A stretch of DNA of 64,000 nt. Source: CAYSPU01 sp964432995 (GTDB lineage Bacteria; Verrucomicrobiota; Verrucomicrobiia; Limisphaerales; JAHDYP01). Position numbers and translations under genes: made by a program. The stretch's first letter is position 1, and every line of letters starts with the position of its first letter. The stretch lies in assembly GCA_964432995.1 (NCBI GenBank), contig CAYSPU010000001.1, positions 1 through 64,000 of the forward strand, given 5' to 3'. Below, piece by piece: positions 19,457 to 28,687 of the stretch. The notes under the pieces were generated by a model, which saw nothing but the letters and a program-made list of their open reading frames with translations, was not told the origin of the DNA and did no database searches.

Positions 19457-21493
19457 TTATCTCTCTGAAGGAGCGGAGGCTGACTCGGTCGACTCGGTCG
19501 CCCCGGCGGACTCGGTGCCCTCCGTCGACTCCTCGGTCGGGGCCCTGGGGATGGCCCCTGGCGGGTTGAGGATCACGGGGTTCTTGAGCCGGAGGCTGAC
19601 TCCGAAGGTGAAGGTGTCCCCGTCGTCCTTGAACTCGCCGGCCAGCTTGGTCTCTTCGGGATCGACCATCGGGCTGGCTTTCAGCGTGTCGAGGAAGGTG
19701 AAGGCCAGGTCGTTGTTCGCCTTGGGATCCATCGACAGCTTGAGATGGTTGACCCCCCGGCAGGTCATTTTGATGACCGCGATTTCGTTGGTGGAAGTCT
19801 TCTTCCCCTTCGGCTTGCGGACGACCGGTGTTCCGTCCTCGTTGACCGCGCCCTCTTCGCCTCCCTCGCCCTCCGACTCCGAGTCGTCGCTGGTGGGGGT
19901 TCGGATCGTCTTGATTCCGTAACGCTCCCGGAGCAGCTTGGCGTAGCGCATCTGAACGGCGGTGGGCGTGGTGGGGGTGCCTTCCGCGGTCGCTTCCGTT
20001 TCCGAGGCCTGCGCGGTGAGGATCGGATTCGCCGCGGCAAAGGACTCAATCCACAGGCCGTTCTCGATGCCGCCCATGGCCTGTTTGCGGGCTTCTTCGG
20101 TGGCGATGAGGACGCGGCGGAGTTCGGCCAGCAAGTCGGGCCACTGGAGGCGTTCCTGGGCCCAGGCCTGCAGTTGCTGTAATTCGGATTTCTGCCGGTC
20201 CAGGCCCGAGAGTTCGGTTCTCAACCGGCGATCGCGCTCACTGATCGGCTGGATCTTCCGGCTGATTGTCTCGAGGGCTTCGCCCTTGATCGCCGCGAGC
20301 TTGGCGTAGAACCAGCCGTAGGCCGCAACGACGAGCACCAGGCTGATCACCGTGGCGATGAAATAGGGCTTCTTCTGGTTGAGTTCCTGCCGCTTGAGCC
20401 AGCTCCGCGGCATGAGGTTCATCTCCACCGGGCATTGCGCCACGTTCCGCAAGCCGAGGCCGACGATTTCGCCGAGGGAATGAGCCACGGCGGCCAGTTC
20501 CTCCCGGTTCACGGACGGGCCGATCTCGACATTGCGGAAGGGGTTGAAGTACTCGACCGCGATATTGAGCTTCTCGGCGAAGAACTGGGCGGTATACGGC
20601 ATGATGGCCGCTCCGCCGGCGAGGAAGAGCCGCTGGGGCGGGGTGCCGCCCTGCTGGCCGCGGAAGAACTGGATGGTCTGGTTGACCTGGATGTGCAGGC
20701 GGGTCATCACCTGCCGGGCGATTTTGGAGATCTGGGCTTGCCGCGGGTTCTCGGGCTCCTCGTAGGCGCCGCCGAGGCTGACGAAGCCCTCGGCGATCTT
20801 GAGCTGTTCGGCCTCCGCGAACCGCAGTTTGGCTTCGCTGGCGAAGTCCTGGGTGATGGAGTTGGCCCCGATGTTGATGCTGCGGGCGTAGACCTTACCC
20901 TTGTCGAAGAAGAGGAGGTTGCTGGTCTTCGCGCCGATGTCCAGCAACATGGAACAACCTTCCAGATCGCTGTAATTGAACCGAAACGCGTTGCACAGCG
21001 CCGCGGGCGAGACGTCCACCAACTGCACGCGGAAACCGGAGGCTTCCGCCGTGCGGAACAGGCCTTCCACGACGTCCGTCTTGATCGCGACCAGCAGGAC
21101 TTCCAGCTCTCCGGACGGCGACGTCCCCAGGATCTGGTAATCCCAAACGACTTCCTCGAGCGGGAACGGCACGTTCTGCTGCGCCTCGTATTGGATGATC
21201 TGGGTGACCTTGGAGGAATCCACCGGGGGCAGCTTGACGAATTTCGAGAAGACGTGGAACCCCGGGGCGCAGGCGTTGACGCTCTTCGAGCTGAAGGGGC
21301 GCTCGGCCAGGAGTTCCTGGATGACCCGGTTGATGACCCGCTCTCGAGCCACATCCTGCGAACCCTCAAAACCCAGGGGCTTGATCCCGAACTCCTTGAG
21401 GCGGATGACTCCGGACTCAGTCGGCTCGAACTCCGCGATTTTCAGGCTGCCGGCGCCGAAATCCAGGCAAAGGAATGACTTCGTGTTCAGCAT
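19457..21493 (-). CDS. PilM-PilN fusion-type pilus assembly ATPase-like protein (Amuc_1101-like)
   Basis: 678 residues. The first ~350 form a PilM actin-like domain, with FLCLDFGAGSLKIAEFE (phosphate-1 loop), PLEEVVWDYQIL, MLLDIGAKTSNLLFF (phosphate-2) and FLAGGAAIMPYTAQFF (adenosine site). A linker leads to a membrane helix (YFIATVISLVLVVAAYGWFY, residues ~375-395) and a coiled coil (ERDRRLRTELSGLDRQKSELQ cut short), as in PilN. PilM binds PilN on the cytoplasmic face of the pilus machine; fusing them would fix that contact. The C-terminal 60 residues are Glu/Ser/Thr-rich and probably disordered. First gene of the four-gene pilus operon; its stop is 19 bp from the next start. Confidence 0.87.
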   Translation of the reverse strand: MLNTKSFLCLDFGAGSLKIAEFEPTESGVIRLKEFGIKPLGFEGSQDVARERVINRVIQELLAERPFSSKSVNACAPGFHVFSKFVKLPPVDSSKVTQIIQYEAQQNVPFPLEEVVWDYQILGTSPSGELEVLLVAIKTDVVEGLFRTAEASGFRVQLVDVSPAALCNAFRFNYSDLEGCSMLLDIGAKTSNLLFFDKGKVYARSINIGANSITQDFASEAKLRFAEAEQLKIAEGFVSLGGAYEEPENPRQAQISKIARQVMTRLHIQVNQTIQFFRGQQGGTPPQRLFLAGGAAIMPYTAQFFAEKLNIAVEYFNPFRNVEIGPSVNREELAAVAHSLGEIVGLGLRNVAQCPVEMNLMPRSWLKRQELNQKKPYFIATVISLVLVVAAYGWFYAKLAAIKGEALETISRKIQPISERDRRLRTELSGLDRQKSELQQLQAWAQERLQWPDLLAELRRVLIATEEARKQAMGGIENGLWIESFAAANPILTAQASETEATAEGTPTTPTAVQMRYAKLLRERYGIKTIRTPTSDDSESEGEGGEEGAVNEDGTPVVRKPKGKKTSTNEIAVIKMTCRGVNHLKLSMDPKANNDLAFTFLDTLKASPMVDPEETKLAGEFKDDGDTFTFGVSLRLKNPVILNPPGAIPRAPTEESTEGTESAGATESTESASAPSER

Positions 21494-21655
21494 CTAGTGA
21501 CTCCGATGCGCCGCGGTGAACAGCATCCCGCTTTTCCGTCAGGCCTGTTGATCTCCGGCGAGGAGAGAGTCGACCCGTGGTTACTGGAATTCGCCAGCAC
21601 GGTCAAATAGAAAAGCGAAACGCGACCGCCGCGACTCTGCATGATGTTTGTTTCC
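21494..21655. other. Promoter-side spacer of the pilus operon
   Basis: 162 bp between the UDP-glucuronate decarboxylase stop and the pilM-like start; it must carry any promoter for the pilus operon. I see no clear sigma-factor boxes, terminator or repeat in it. Confidence 0.3.
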
Positions 21656-22669
21656 TCAATATGCCTCCCCCGACAACCTTTTCCGAAACCAGTCGATGGT
21701 GGGCGGAAGCCCCTCGGCCAATCCCACTTTTGGCACCCAACCCAGCCAACGGCGCGCCCGCGCAATGTCCGGCCGCCTCTGCCGCGGATCATCCTGCGGA
21801 AGAGGTCGGAACACGATCCGACTGCGCGAGCCCGTCACCCGGATGATCTCCCGCGCAAACTCCAGCACCGTCAACTCCTGGGGGTTCCCCAGGTTGGTCG
21901 GAAGGTGGATCGCCGACATCATCAGCCGGTAGATCCCCTCCACCAGGTCCTGGCAGTAACAGAAACTGCGGGTTTGCGCGCCTGTCCCGAAGACGGTGAT
22001 CGGGCGGTTGGCCAGTGCCTGGCCGACAAACGACGGCACCACCCGGCCGTCCCTCATCCGCATCCGCGGACCGTATGTGTTGAAGATGCGCACAATCCGG
22101 GTCTCGACGTTGTGCTCCTTATGATACGCCATGGTGAGCGCTTCGGCAAAGCGCTTGGCTTCGTCGTAGCACCCCCGGGGGCCGATCGGATTGACGTTTC
22201 CCCAGTAGTCCTCCGTCTGCGGATGGACCAGCGGGTCCCCATACACTTCGGAGGTCGAAGCCAGGAGGAAGCGGGCGCCCTTGTGCTTGGCCAGGCCGAG
22301 AGCCTTGTGGGTGCCCAGGGATCCCACCTTGAGTGTCTGGATGGGGAGTTCGAGATAGTCGATCGGACTGGCCGGGGAGGCGAAATGCCAGACGAAATCC
22401 ACCGGGCCCTGGAGGAAGAGGAACTCCGTGACATCCTGCTGAATGAACCGGAATCGGGGGTTGCCGGCCAAGTGGGCGATGTTGTCCACGGTGCCGGTCA
22501 CCAGGTTGTCGATCGCGATGACTTCGTGCCCGCGCTCGAGCAGGAGGTCCACCAGGTGAGAGCCCAGGAAACCCGCGCCGCCCGTCACGACCGACTGGGG
22601 AGCGCGCTGATGCGCCGGACGCGGCCGCCGCCGCGTCGACCGGGAGGTTGGTTTCAGAGGACGACCCAC
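21656..22669 (-). CDS. NAD-dependent UDP-glucuronate decarboxylase (UDP-xylose synthase) / SDR epimerase
   Basis: 337 residues of the extended short-chain dehydrogenase family. [11 protein letters not shown] (GxxGxxG, NAD site) begins near residue 29. [11 protein letters not shown] holds the YxxxK catalytic pair with Ser in [11 protein letters not shown], and [10 protein letters not shown] follows. [13 protein letters not shown] [16 protein letters not shown] is characteristic of UDP-xylose synthases, which convert UDP-glucuronate to UDP-xylose for surface polysaccharides. About 28 basic residues precede the fold; a later start is possible but I see no better one. It lies 16 bp downstream of a polyprenyl sugar-phosphate transferase, so the two probably serve one exopolysaccharide pathway. 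Confidence 0.88.
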   Translation of the reverse strand: MGRPLKPTSRSTRRRPRPAHQRAPQSVVTGGAGFLGSHLVDLLLERGHEVIAIDNLVTGTVDNIAHLAGNPRFRFIQQDVTEFLFLQGPVDFVWHFASPASPIDYLELPIQTLKVGSLGTHKALGLAKHKGARFLLASTSEVYGDPLVHPQTEDYWGNVNPIGPRGCYDEAKRFAEALTMAYHKEHNVETRIVRIFNTYGPRMRMRDGRVVPSFVGQALANRPITVFGTGAQTRSFCYCQDLVEGIYRLMMSAIHLPTNLGNPQELTVLEFAREIIRVTGSRSRIVFRPLPQDDPRQRRPDIARARRWLGWVPKVGLAEGLPPTIDWFRKRLSGEAY

Positions 22670-22685
22670 AAGCGCACACTTCCTC

Positions 22686-24074
22686 TTATTTCGCTCCGGT
22701 GCCGAGCATCACCACGGGGACCGTCTGCAGCAGGATCCGCAGGTCCAGCCAGAGTGACCAGTTGTCGATATACTGCAGGTCCAACCGCACCCACTCCTGG
22801 AAGTCGGTGATGTTGTTCCGACCGCTGATTTGCCAGAGACAGGTGATGCCCGGCTTGACGCTCAGCCGTCGCCGGTGCGCCAGGTCGTCGAAACGCGCCA
22901 CCTCGTCCAGGGGCAGCGGCCGGGGTCCCACCAGGCTCATGTCGCCCCGCACCACATTCAGCAACTGCGGGAACTCGTCGATGCTGTATTTCCGCAGCAG
23001 GCGTCCCACCCGGGTGATCCTGGGATCGTGACTCACTTTGAAGACCGGGCCGCTCATCTCGTTGAGCAGCTCGAGTTCGTGTTTCCGCTGCTCGGCATCG
23101 CTCACCATGGAGCGGAATTTCAACATGGTGAACGGCCGGCCGTTCAATCCCGCCCGCTGCTGCCGGAAGAAAACCGGGCCGGGAGAACTCAACTTGATCA
23201 GCACCGCGGCCAGAACCAGCACCGGCGATGACACCACCAGCAACAGCAGCGCCCCCGTCAGATCCATCGTCTGCTTGGCCAGAACCTGCCACGAAGCCCC
23301 GGGCGCCGACCGAAACACCAGCATCGGCATGCCGTGAAAATCGTCGATCGTCGTCTGCGAAATCTGGGTCTTGAAGAAATCCGCCGTGAGCCAGACCTCG
23401 ACACCTTCCAGCTCGCAGGCGGCAATGACCTTTTCCACGTTGCCGAAGAACGTGTGCTTGGCGCTCAGCAGGACGCTGTTGATGGCGTGCTCATGCATGA
23501 GGTGGACCAACCGCTCGACCGGAACCTCGTTGAGATCCACCTCCGCCACCACCTCCGTGCTCTCCGCCGAATGCTCGTGCAACTGCGAGCGGAGCTGGGC
23601 CCGGTCCGCCTCCGTTCCCACCAGAATCAGCCGGCGCCGCAACTGCGACTGCCCGATGCTGCTCCGAATCCAGGACCGGAGCAGCTCCTCCTTGGCCAGG
23701 ATCAACAGATACGCGATGGGGCCAAACAGCAAAATCACGCCACGAGCCGGCTGCGCCCGGGTGAGAAACACCACCGTCACCACCGCCATGGTCACCCAGA
23801 CCATCCCCCACCAAAGCTGCCACAGCGTCTGCCTCCGCGATGGGATCAACGGCCGGTTGTAAAAGCCCTGCAATTGCAGAAACAGGGGCGCTATCGGGAG
23901 GATCACCAGCAACAGCCACGCGTAGTCGCCAAACTCCTGAATGTCCGGACGCAACAGGAAATCGAACAGCCCGTGAGCTCGCAGCCAGTGCGCCCACCAG
24001 AAGCTGAACGCAAAAATGGTGGCGTCGACAAACCTCTGCGCTTGGGAAAGCACCTGTCTCTGGCGACGCAACAT
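22686..24074 (-). CDS. Polyprenyl-phosphate sugar-1-phosphate transferase (exopolysaccharide initiation)
   Basis: 462 residues from the ATG at 24074; the longer frame runs into a repeat-derived sequence and has no family support. Four N-terminal membrane helices and a CoA-binding-like middle domain ([13 protein letters not shown]) are followed by the bacterial sugar transferase domain. This domain has a fifth helix ([26 protein letters not shown] cut), [48 protein letters not shown] and [11 protein letters not shown], all diagnostic of WbaP/WcaJ enzymes. It loads a hexose-1-phosphate onto undecaprenyl phosphate at the inner membrane, the first step of exopolysaccharide assembly. It is the most upstream gene of the minus-strand run. 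Confidence 0.92.
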   Translation of the reverse strand: MLRRQRQVLSQAQRFVDATIFAFSFWWAHWLRAHGLFDFLLRPDIQEFGDYAWLLLVILPIAPLFLQLQGFYNRPLIPSRRQTLWQLWWGMVWVTMAVVTVVFLTRAQPARGVILLFGPIAYLLILAKEELLRSWIRSSIGQSQLRRRLILVGTEADRAQLRSQLHEHSAESTEVVAEVDLNEVPVERLVHLMHEHAINSVLLSAKHTFFGNVEKVIAACELEGVEVWLTADFFKTQISQTTIDDFHGMPMLVFRSAPGASWQVLAKQTMDLTGALLLLVVSSPVLVLAAVLIKLSSPGPVFFRQQRAGLNGRPFTMLKFRSMVSDAEQRKHELELLNEMSGPVFKVSHDPRITRVGRLLRKYSIDEFPQLLNVVRGDMSLVGPRPLPLDEVARFDDLAHRRRLSVKPGITCLWQISGRNNITDFQEWVRLDLQYIDNWSLWLDLRILLQTVPVVMLGTGAK

Positions 24075-24180
24075 TGGGAAGACACTCTGCTTCAGCCGCC
24101 CGGGTCTCGGCAAACCCAAAAAGCGGGCAGCCGGCCTACGGGCAGATCGATCACCCGCCCGCTGACCCGTCATCCGCCGC

Positions 24181-24228
24181 GCCGACGTGCCGACGTGCCG
24201 ACGTGCCGCCGTGCCGACGTGCCGACGT
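24181..24228. repeat. Tandem octamer array (six units of GCCGACGT)
   Basis: Six consecutive 8-bp units, five GCCGACGT and one GCCGCCGT, with degenerate units on both sides. They lie in the 235-bp divergent spacer (24075-24309) between the sugar transferase and the ketoacyl synthase, so they sit in the shared promoter region. A more degenerate octamer-like tract occurs at about 52430-52490. Confidence 0.85.
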
Positions 24229-24309
24229 GCCGCCCCTCCTGAAGGGACTGGTTTGACTCGGGCAATCCACCTTCCGTAAGCTCGGAGCCGACATCGACGC
24301 GAAGCCCCA

Positions 24310-25551
24310 GTGCTGTATCCGTCCCTCAAAGCCAGTGCCGAAGCCAACCGCGTGGTCATCACCGGCGTCGGAGTGCTCACCGGCCTGGGCGCAGGCTGGG
24401 AGGCCAATGCCGCCGGCTTCCGCCTGGGACGGCCGGCCTTCGCCCCAGTGACCCTCTTCGATGTGTCCCGGCAGCGCGCGCGAATCGCTGCCCAAGCCGC
24501 ACTCCCCGACCCCCTCCCCCACACCCGCCTCGCTCCGCGGCGACTGCAGCGCATGGACCGCGCCGCCAGGCTGCTCCTGTGCGCCACCCTTGAGGCCTGG
24601 CGCCAATCCGGGTGGGAAACCTCCGATCGTCTCCCCTTCGTTCTCGGCACCACCAGCGCCGGCATGTCCAAAGGCGAATCCTACTACCGCCAGAGCCTCT
24701 CCACCCCCGGCCGCCCACGGAACCAGGCCGCCCGCGTCCTCGGCTACCAGGCCCAACGCCAGGTGCTCGACACCGCGGACGCCGTCGGGTTCTCCGGGCC
24801 AACCATCCTCATTTCCAACGCCTGTGCTTCCGGCGCGAACGCCCTCGGCCACGCCTGGAGCCTCCTCCGCTCCGGACGCGCCCACCAAGCCCTCGCTGGC
24901 GGTTACGAAGGCCTCTGCCAGTTGGTCTTCGCCGGCTTCGATTCCCTCCAAGCCCTATCGCCCACCCCCTGCCGCCCCTTCGACGCCAACCGGGACGGCC
25001 TCTCCATCGGCGAAGGTGCGGCCGTCTTCGCCCTCGAGACCCTCGAGCACGCCTCGCGCCGCAACGCCGCCATCCTCGGCGAAATCGCCGGTTACGCGGC
25101 GGCAACGGACATCCACCACCTCACGCAGCCCCACCCGGACGGCGATGCCGCCCTGACCACCATGACCGCCGCGTGCCGGGCCGCAGGCGTCAGCCCAGAA
25201 GCAATCGATTACGTCAACGCCCACGGCACGGGAACGGTCCTGAACGACAGCTCCGAAGCTGCAGCCATCAACCGCTGGGCCGGCTCCCGCGCGCCCGCTT
25301 TGAACGTCAGCTCCACCAAGTCCAGCGTCGGCCACTTGCTCGGTGCCGCCGGGGCCGTCGAGGCCGCCGTCTGTCTCATGGCGCTGCGCGGACAATGGCT
25401 GCCCCCCACCTTGACCACCGTGTCGCCCGATCCCCTCTGCCAGTTCCCGATCCTCCGGCAGCCGACCGAGGCGCGAGTGGAGGTGGCGCTCTCCAATTCC
25501 TTTGGCTTCGGCGGCGCCAACGCCACGCTCATCCTGCGGAGGTGGCCTTGA
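24310..25551 (+). CDS. Beta-ketoacyl-ACP synthase (KAS II / type II PKS KS-alpha-like)
   Basis: 413 residues, GTG start at 24310. A complete condensing enzyme: active-site Cys172 in SNACASG, His305 in NAHGTGT and His342 in SVGHLLGAAGA, with the C-terminal NSFGFGGANA loop. It should catalyse decarboxylative Claisen condensation of malonyl-ACP with an acyl starter in the cytoplasm. Downstream genes encode a partner synthase lacking Cys, an ACP and (convergently) a ketoreductase, so this is probably the catalytic half of a dedicated heterodimeric synthase rather than housekeeping FabF. The stop overlaps the start of the partner gene by 4 bp. The promoter region contains an octamer array. Confidence 0.92.
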   Translation: MLYPSLKASAEANRVVITGVGVLTGLGAGWEANAAGFRLGRPAFAPVTLFDVSRQRARIAAQAALPDPLPHTRLAPRRLQRMDRAARLLLCATLEAWRQSGWETSDRLPFVLGTTSAGMSKGESYYRQSLSTPGRPRNQAARVLGYQAQRQVLDTADAVGFSGPTILISNACASGANALGHAWSLLRSGRAHQALAGGYEGLCQLVFAGFDSLQALSPTPCRPFDANRDGLSIGEGAAVFALETLEHASRRNAAILGEIAGYAAATDIHHLTQPHPDGDAALTTMTAACRAAGVSPEAIDYVNAHGTGTVLNDSSEAAAINRWAGSRAPALNVSSTKSSVGHLLGAAGAVEAAVCLMALRGQWLPPTLTTVSPDPLCQFPILRQPTEARVEVALSNSFGFGGANATLILRRWP

Positions 25552-26576
25552 GCGCAATCTGCATTCACGGCGCCGGTGCGGTAACCCCGGCCGGATGGGG
25601 TCTCACCGCCCTTGCCGACGCCCTCGCCCGCGGCCAACCCCTTGCCGCCAATCCCGTCGAACGCCCCGGCAGCCGCCCCCGCCTCCGCGCCCGCACTGTC
25701 CCCCCGGCCGCCCCGCGGCCGGCGTTCCTGGCGCACCCCCGCCTTCGTCGCGCCAGCCCCATCGCGCACTACACTGTCTTCGCCGCCCTCGAAGCGCTGG
25801 GCAGCAGCCCCCTGCCGCCGCCGCCACCCGATCGCCTGGGCGTCGTCTTCTGCACGGTCTGCGGCAGCATGCGTTACACGAACCGGTTCTTCGCCGAGAC
25901 GCTGGCGGACCCCGCCACCGCCAGCCCGCTCGTTTTCCCCGAGACCGTCTTCAACTCGCCCGCCAGCCACCTGGCGGCTTACCTCGCGCGCGCCGGTGTC
26001 AATTATACCCTCCTGGGCGACCAGGGAGTCTTCCTCCAGGGCCTGGCCACCGCCGCCGACTGGCTGGACGACGGAGACGCGGACGGCTGCCTGGTCATTG
26101 CCGCTGAGGAAACAGATTGGACGATGGCCGAGGCTCTGCATCTCTTTTCCCGCCAGGTGGTGCCCAGCGAAGGCGCCGCGGCTCTTTATCTGCGTCGTCT
26201 CCCCGGCAGGGACCACCCGCTCCCCTGCCTCGCGGCGGTCACTTCCCCGCAGCTCTATGCCGGGGACCGTTCCCGCCTCGAAGCCGCCCGCGCCATGCGC
26301 GCGGAACTGCCCCCCAGCCAAGCCGAAACGCTGCTCGTTGATGGCCTCCAGGACGCTCCCCGCTTCGATCGGGTCGAGGAAACCCTCTGGCACGACTGGC
26401 CGTTCGCCCGTCAGTCACCCAAGCGCGTGCTGGGCGAGGGTCTTGCCGCCGCCACGGGCTGGCAATGCGTTGCCGCCGTCCAGGCCCTCGCCCGCCAAGC
26501 CTGCACCTCCGCCATCGTCAGCGCCGTCGGCTGCAACCAGCAAGCCATCGGCGCCCGGTTCTATGATTCTGCTTGA
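25548..26576 (+). CDS. Chain-length-factor-like ketoacyl synthase (KS-beta), Cys replaced by Gln
   Basis: 342 residues from a TTG at 25548 that overlaps the KS stop (TTGA); GGAGGT lies 4 nt upstream, which decides this start. An ungapped match to the upstream synthase aligns LLGDQGVFLQGLATA with ISNACASGANALGHA, placing Gln159 where the catalytic Cys should be. That is the hallmark of KS-beta/chain length factors, which set polyketide length by pairing with KS-alpha. The His motifs NAHGTGT and VGHLLGA are also missing. The family could be the aryl-polyene type 'chain length factor' (shorter than ~400-residue actinobacterial CLFs). The frame overlaps the next gene by 14 bp. Confidence 0.82.
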   Translation: MSAICIHGAGAVTPAGWGLTALADALARGQPLAANPVERPGSRPRLRARTVPPAAPRPAFLAHPRLRRASPIAHYTVFAALEALGSSPLPPPPPDRLGVVFCTVCGSMRYTNRFFAETLADPATASPLVFPETVFNSPASHLAAYLARAGVNYTLLGDQGVFLQGLATAADWLDDGDADGCLVIAAEETDWTMAEALHLFSRQVVPSEGAAALYLRRLPGRDHPLPCLAAVTSPQLYAGDRSRLEAARAMRAELPPSQAETLLVDGLQDAPRFDRVEETLWHDWPFARQSPKRVLGEGLAAATGWQCVAAVQALARQACTSAIVSAVGCNQQAIGARFYDSA

Positions 26577-28173
26577 ACTCATCTCCAACCTGGCTCTGCT
26601 GGTCGCACTCTGCTCCGTGTCTGGCTTCATTGAACACCGCTGGCCGCGGGGCAGCCGGCGGGCCAATCTGCTTCTGGGCCTCTTGTTCGGTACGGTGGCG
26701 GTCATTGGGATCCTGAAGCCCTTTGTCTACAGCCCGGGCCTGATCTTCGACGGGCGCTCCGTCGTGATCAGCGTCTGCGGACTGTTTTATGGCGGCGGCC
26801 CGACATTTGTGGCGGCGGCGATGGCCATCATCTGCCGCGCCGCGCTCGGCGGGACGGGGATGTGGATGGGGGTCCTGGTGACGCTGTGTTCCGCCGGCTT
26901 GGGCATTCATGCCTATCGGCTGCGGCGGGAAGGCCGCTTCCACGCCGGTGCGGGCGGTTTGCTCGGTTTCGGTTTTGTGGTCCACCTGGCCATGCTGGCG
27001 ATGACCGTGGCACTGCCTCCGGACCAGATCCTCCCGGTGCTGCGGCGCATCAGCTTGCCGGTAATCCTGACCTACCCGGTCGCCACCTTGCTGATCGGCA
27101 GCATCCTCGTGGCCGGGGAGGAACGCGCCCAACTCCTGGCAGACGTGCGAACCAGCGAAGCCAAATACCGGCACCTGTACGAATGCCTCATCGACGGATT
27201 CGTCGGGGTGGACATGCAGGGTCGGCTGCAGCTATGGAACCCGGCCTTCGAGGCCATATTGGGATACTCGGAGTCGGAACTGCGCACCCTCACCTACCAG
27301 GACCTCACCCCGGAACGCTGGCACGCAAGCGAGGCCAGGATCGTCGCCGAGCAGGTGCTGGTTCGTGGCTACTCGGACCTCTATGAGAAGGAGTATCGTC
27401 GCAGGGATGGGCGGGTGTTCCCGGTCGAACTGCGCACCCACCTCCTGCGAGATGCCTCCGGTCAGCCTGTCGGTATGTGGGCCATCGTCAGGGACATCAC
27501 CGAACGAAAGCAGGCCGAAGCCAACCTCCGCGCCTCCCTCGAAGACAAAGAAATCCTCCTCAAAGAGATCCACCACCGCGTCAAGAACAACCTCCAAGTG
27601 GTCAGCAGCCTCCTGAACCTCGAAATGCGCCAGATCGACCACCCCGCAGCCCAGGCCTTTCTCCGTGACGCCCAAAACCGAGTGCACTCCATGGCGCTCC
27701 TCCACGAAACTCTCTATCGTTCGGAGACCATCTCCCGCGTCAACTTCCCATCGTACGTCCGGACCCTATGCGAGCATATCGCCCGGTCTCACGCGGGCGA
27801 CGGCCGGCATGTGCACATCCGTCACCGCCTCGACGACGTCCACCTGGACCTCGATCAAGCCGTGACCCTCGGCCTCATCATCAACGAGCTGGTGTCCAAT
27901 TCCTTCAAGCACGCCTTCCCCAACCGACGCCCCGGCACCATCAGCCTGAACCTGGAACCCTCCGACACGAACCGCCTCCGACTGCGTATCGAGGACGACG
28001 GCGTCGGCCTCCCCGCAGACTTCGCCCCCACCCAACTCACCACTCTCGGCCTCCGGCTCGTGGACAGTCTCGTCAGCCAACTCGGCGGTTCCTGGAAACA
28101 CGCGCCTGCACCGGGCACGGCTTGGGACATCGAGTTTCCCCTCCGACACCCCGTGCGGGAGAACGCCGGTTGA
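26563..28173 (+). CDS. Sensor histidine kinase (5TM LytS-type, PAS, HisKA_2, HATPase)
   Basis: 536 residues, ATG at 26563 inside the end of the preceding synthase gene. Five or six N-terminal membrane helices (LELISNLALLVALCSVSGF, ANLLLGLLFGTVAVIGIL, etc.) with RSVVISVCGLFYGGGPTFVAA match the 5TM-LYT sensor domain. A PAS domain spans residues ~200-320 (YRHLYECLIDGFVGVDMQGR). It is followed by the HisKA_2 dimerisation motif KEIHHRVKNNLQVVSSLLNLE (phospho-acceptor His in EIHHR; quoted part shortened in meaning) and an ATPase domain with NELVSNSFKHAF and EDDGVGLP. The cognate response regulator is not in the window. Its 14-bp overlap with the polyketide genes suggests it is co-translated with them and may sense or control their product. 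Confidence 0.88.
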   Translation: MILLELISNLALLVALCSVSGFIEHRWPRGSRRANLLLGLLFGTVAVIGILKPFVYSPGLIFDGRSVVISVCGLFYGGGPTFVAAAMAIICRAALGGTGMWMGVLVTLCSAGLGIHAYRLRREGRFHAGAGGLLGFGFVVHLAMLAMTVALPPDQILPVLRRISLPVILTYPVATLLIGSILVAGEERAQLLADVRTSEAKYRHLYECLIDGFVGVDMQGRLQLWNPAFEAILGYSESELRTLTYQDLTPERWHASEARIVAEQVLVRGYSDLYEKEYRRRDGRVFPVELRTHLLRDASGQPVGMWAIVRDITERKQAEANLRASLEDKEILLKEIHHRVKNNLQVVSSLLNLEMRQIDHPAAQAFLRDAQNRVHSMALLHETLYRSETISRVNFPSYVRTLCEHIARSHAGDGRHVHIRHRLDDVHLDLDQAVTLGLIINELVSNSFKHAFPNRRPGTISLNLEPSDTNRLRLRIEDDGVGLPADFAPTQLTTLGLRLVDSLVSQLGGSWKHAPAPGTAWDIEFPLRHPVRENAG

Positions 28174-28377
28174 ACTGCGGCCAGATCGCGACCGCGCGCC
28201 AGATTAGCTCTGCGGGGCGTTCCGCGGTCGCGGGACGCGCCCCAAAACGCCGAGGAGGCGGATGGGGAACAGTGTCAAGCGGCGCTGGCGCGCCGCGCCG
28301 CCGGTCATCCCCCATTTCTTGCTTGTGCGGCGTTCGGCCAGCCGACAGGCTGGGGGGCGCCGCGGCGGCGAGCAACC

Positions 28378-28662
28378 ATGGAACCACAGGCGCCCCTCAA
28401 GGAACGCATCAAAGGCATGCTGGTCGAGCAACTCATGCTTCAGCTCCGCCCCGCGGAAATCGGCGACGACCAGGCACTGTTCGGCCCGGGCAGCCTTGGC
28501 CTCGACTCCGTGGACGCCCTGCAGTTGGTCGTCATGCTGGACAAGCACTTCGGCCTGAAGATCGCCGATCCGGCGGCCGCGCGGGAGATCCTCCAGAACG
28601 TCAGCACCATCACCGCCGCCGTCGAAAGGCACGCGGGGAACACCGCCGGAGCCCCGCAATAG
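28378..28662 (+). CDS. Acyl carrier protein
   Basis: 94 residues, a normal length. LGLDSVDALQLVVML holds the phosphopantetheine attachment Ser (DSV, residue ~43); helices before and after match the four-helix ACP fold. It carries growing acyl chains as thioesters on the pantetheine arm. It follows the KS/CLF/kinase genes on the same strand after a 204-bp spacer and precedes an MscS gene by 25 bp. In this context it probably serves the neighbouring heterodimeric ketosynthase rather than general fatty acid synthesis. The DSV instead of the common DSL motif is also seen in specialised ACPs. Confidence 0.88.
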   Translation: MEPQAPLKERIKGMLVEQLMLQLRPAEIGDDQALFGPGSLGLDSVDALQLVVMLDKHFGLKIADPAAAREILQNVSTITAAVERHAGNTAGAPQ

Positions 28663-28687
28663 GGATCAGGCGGAACGGGGACCGCCC

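Noticed and set aside
24075..24671. N-terminal extension of the sugar transferase frame
   Set aside because: It runs through the octamer array and antisense into the ketoacyl synthase gene; membrane-domain homology begins at 24074.
25612..26562. An 853-codon frame starting before the histidine kinase
   Set aside because: Upstream of 26563 its translation is Pro/Ser/Arg-rich and opposes the well-supported chain-length-factor frame. Only the part from 26563 is a real protein.
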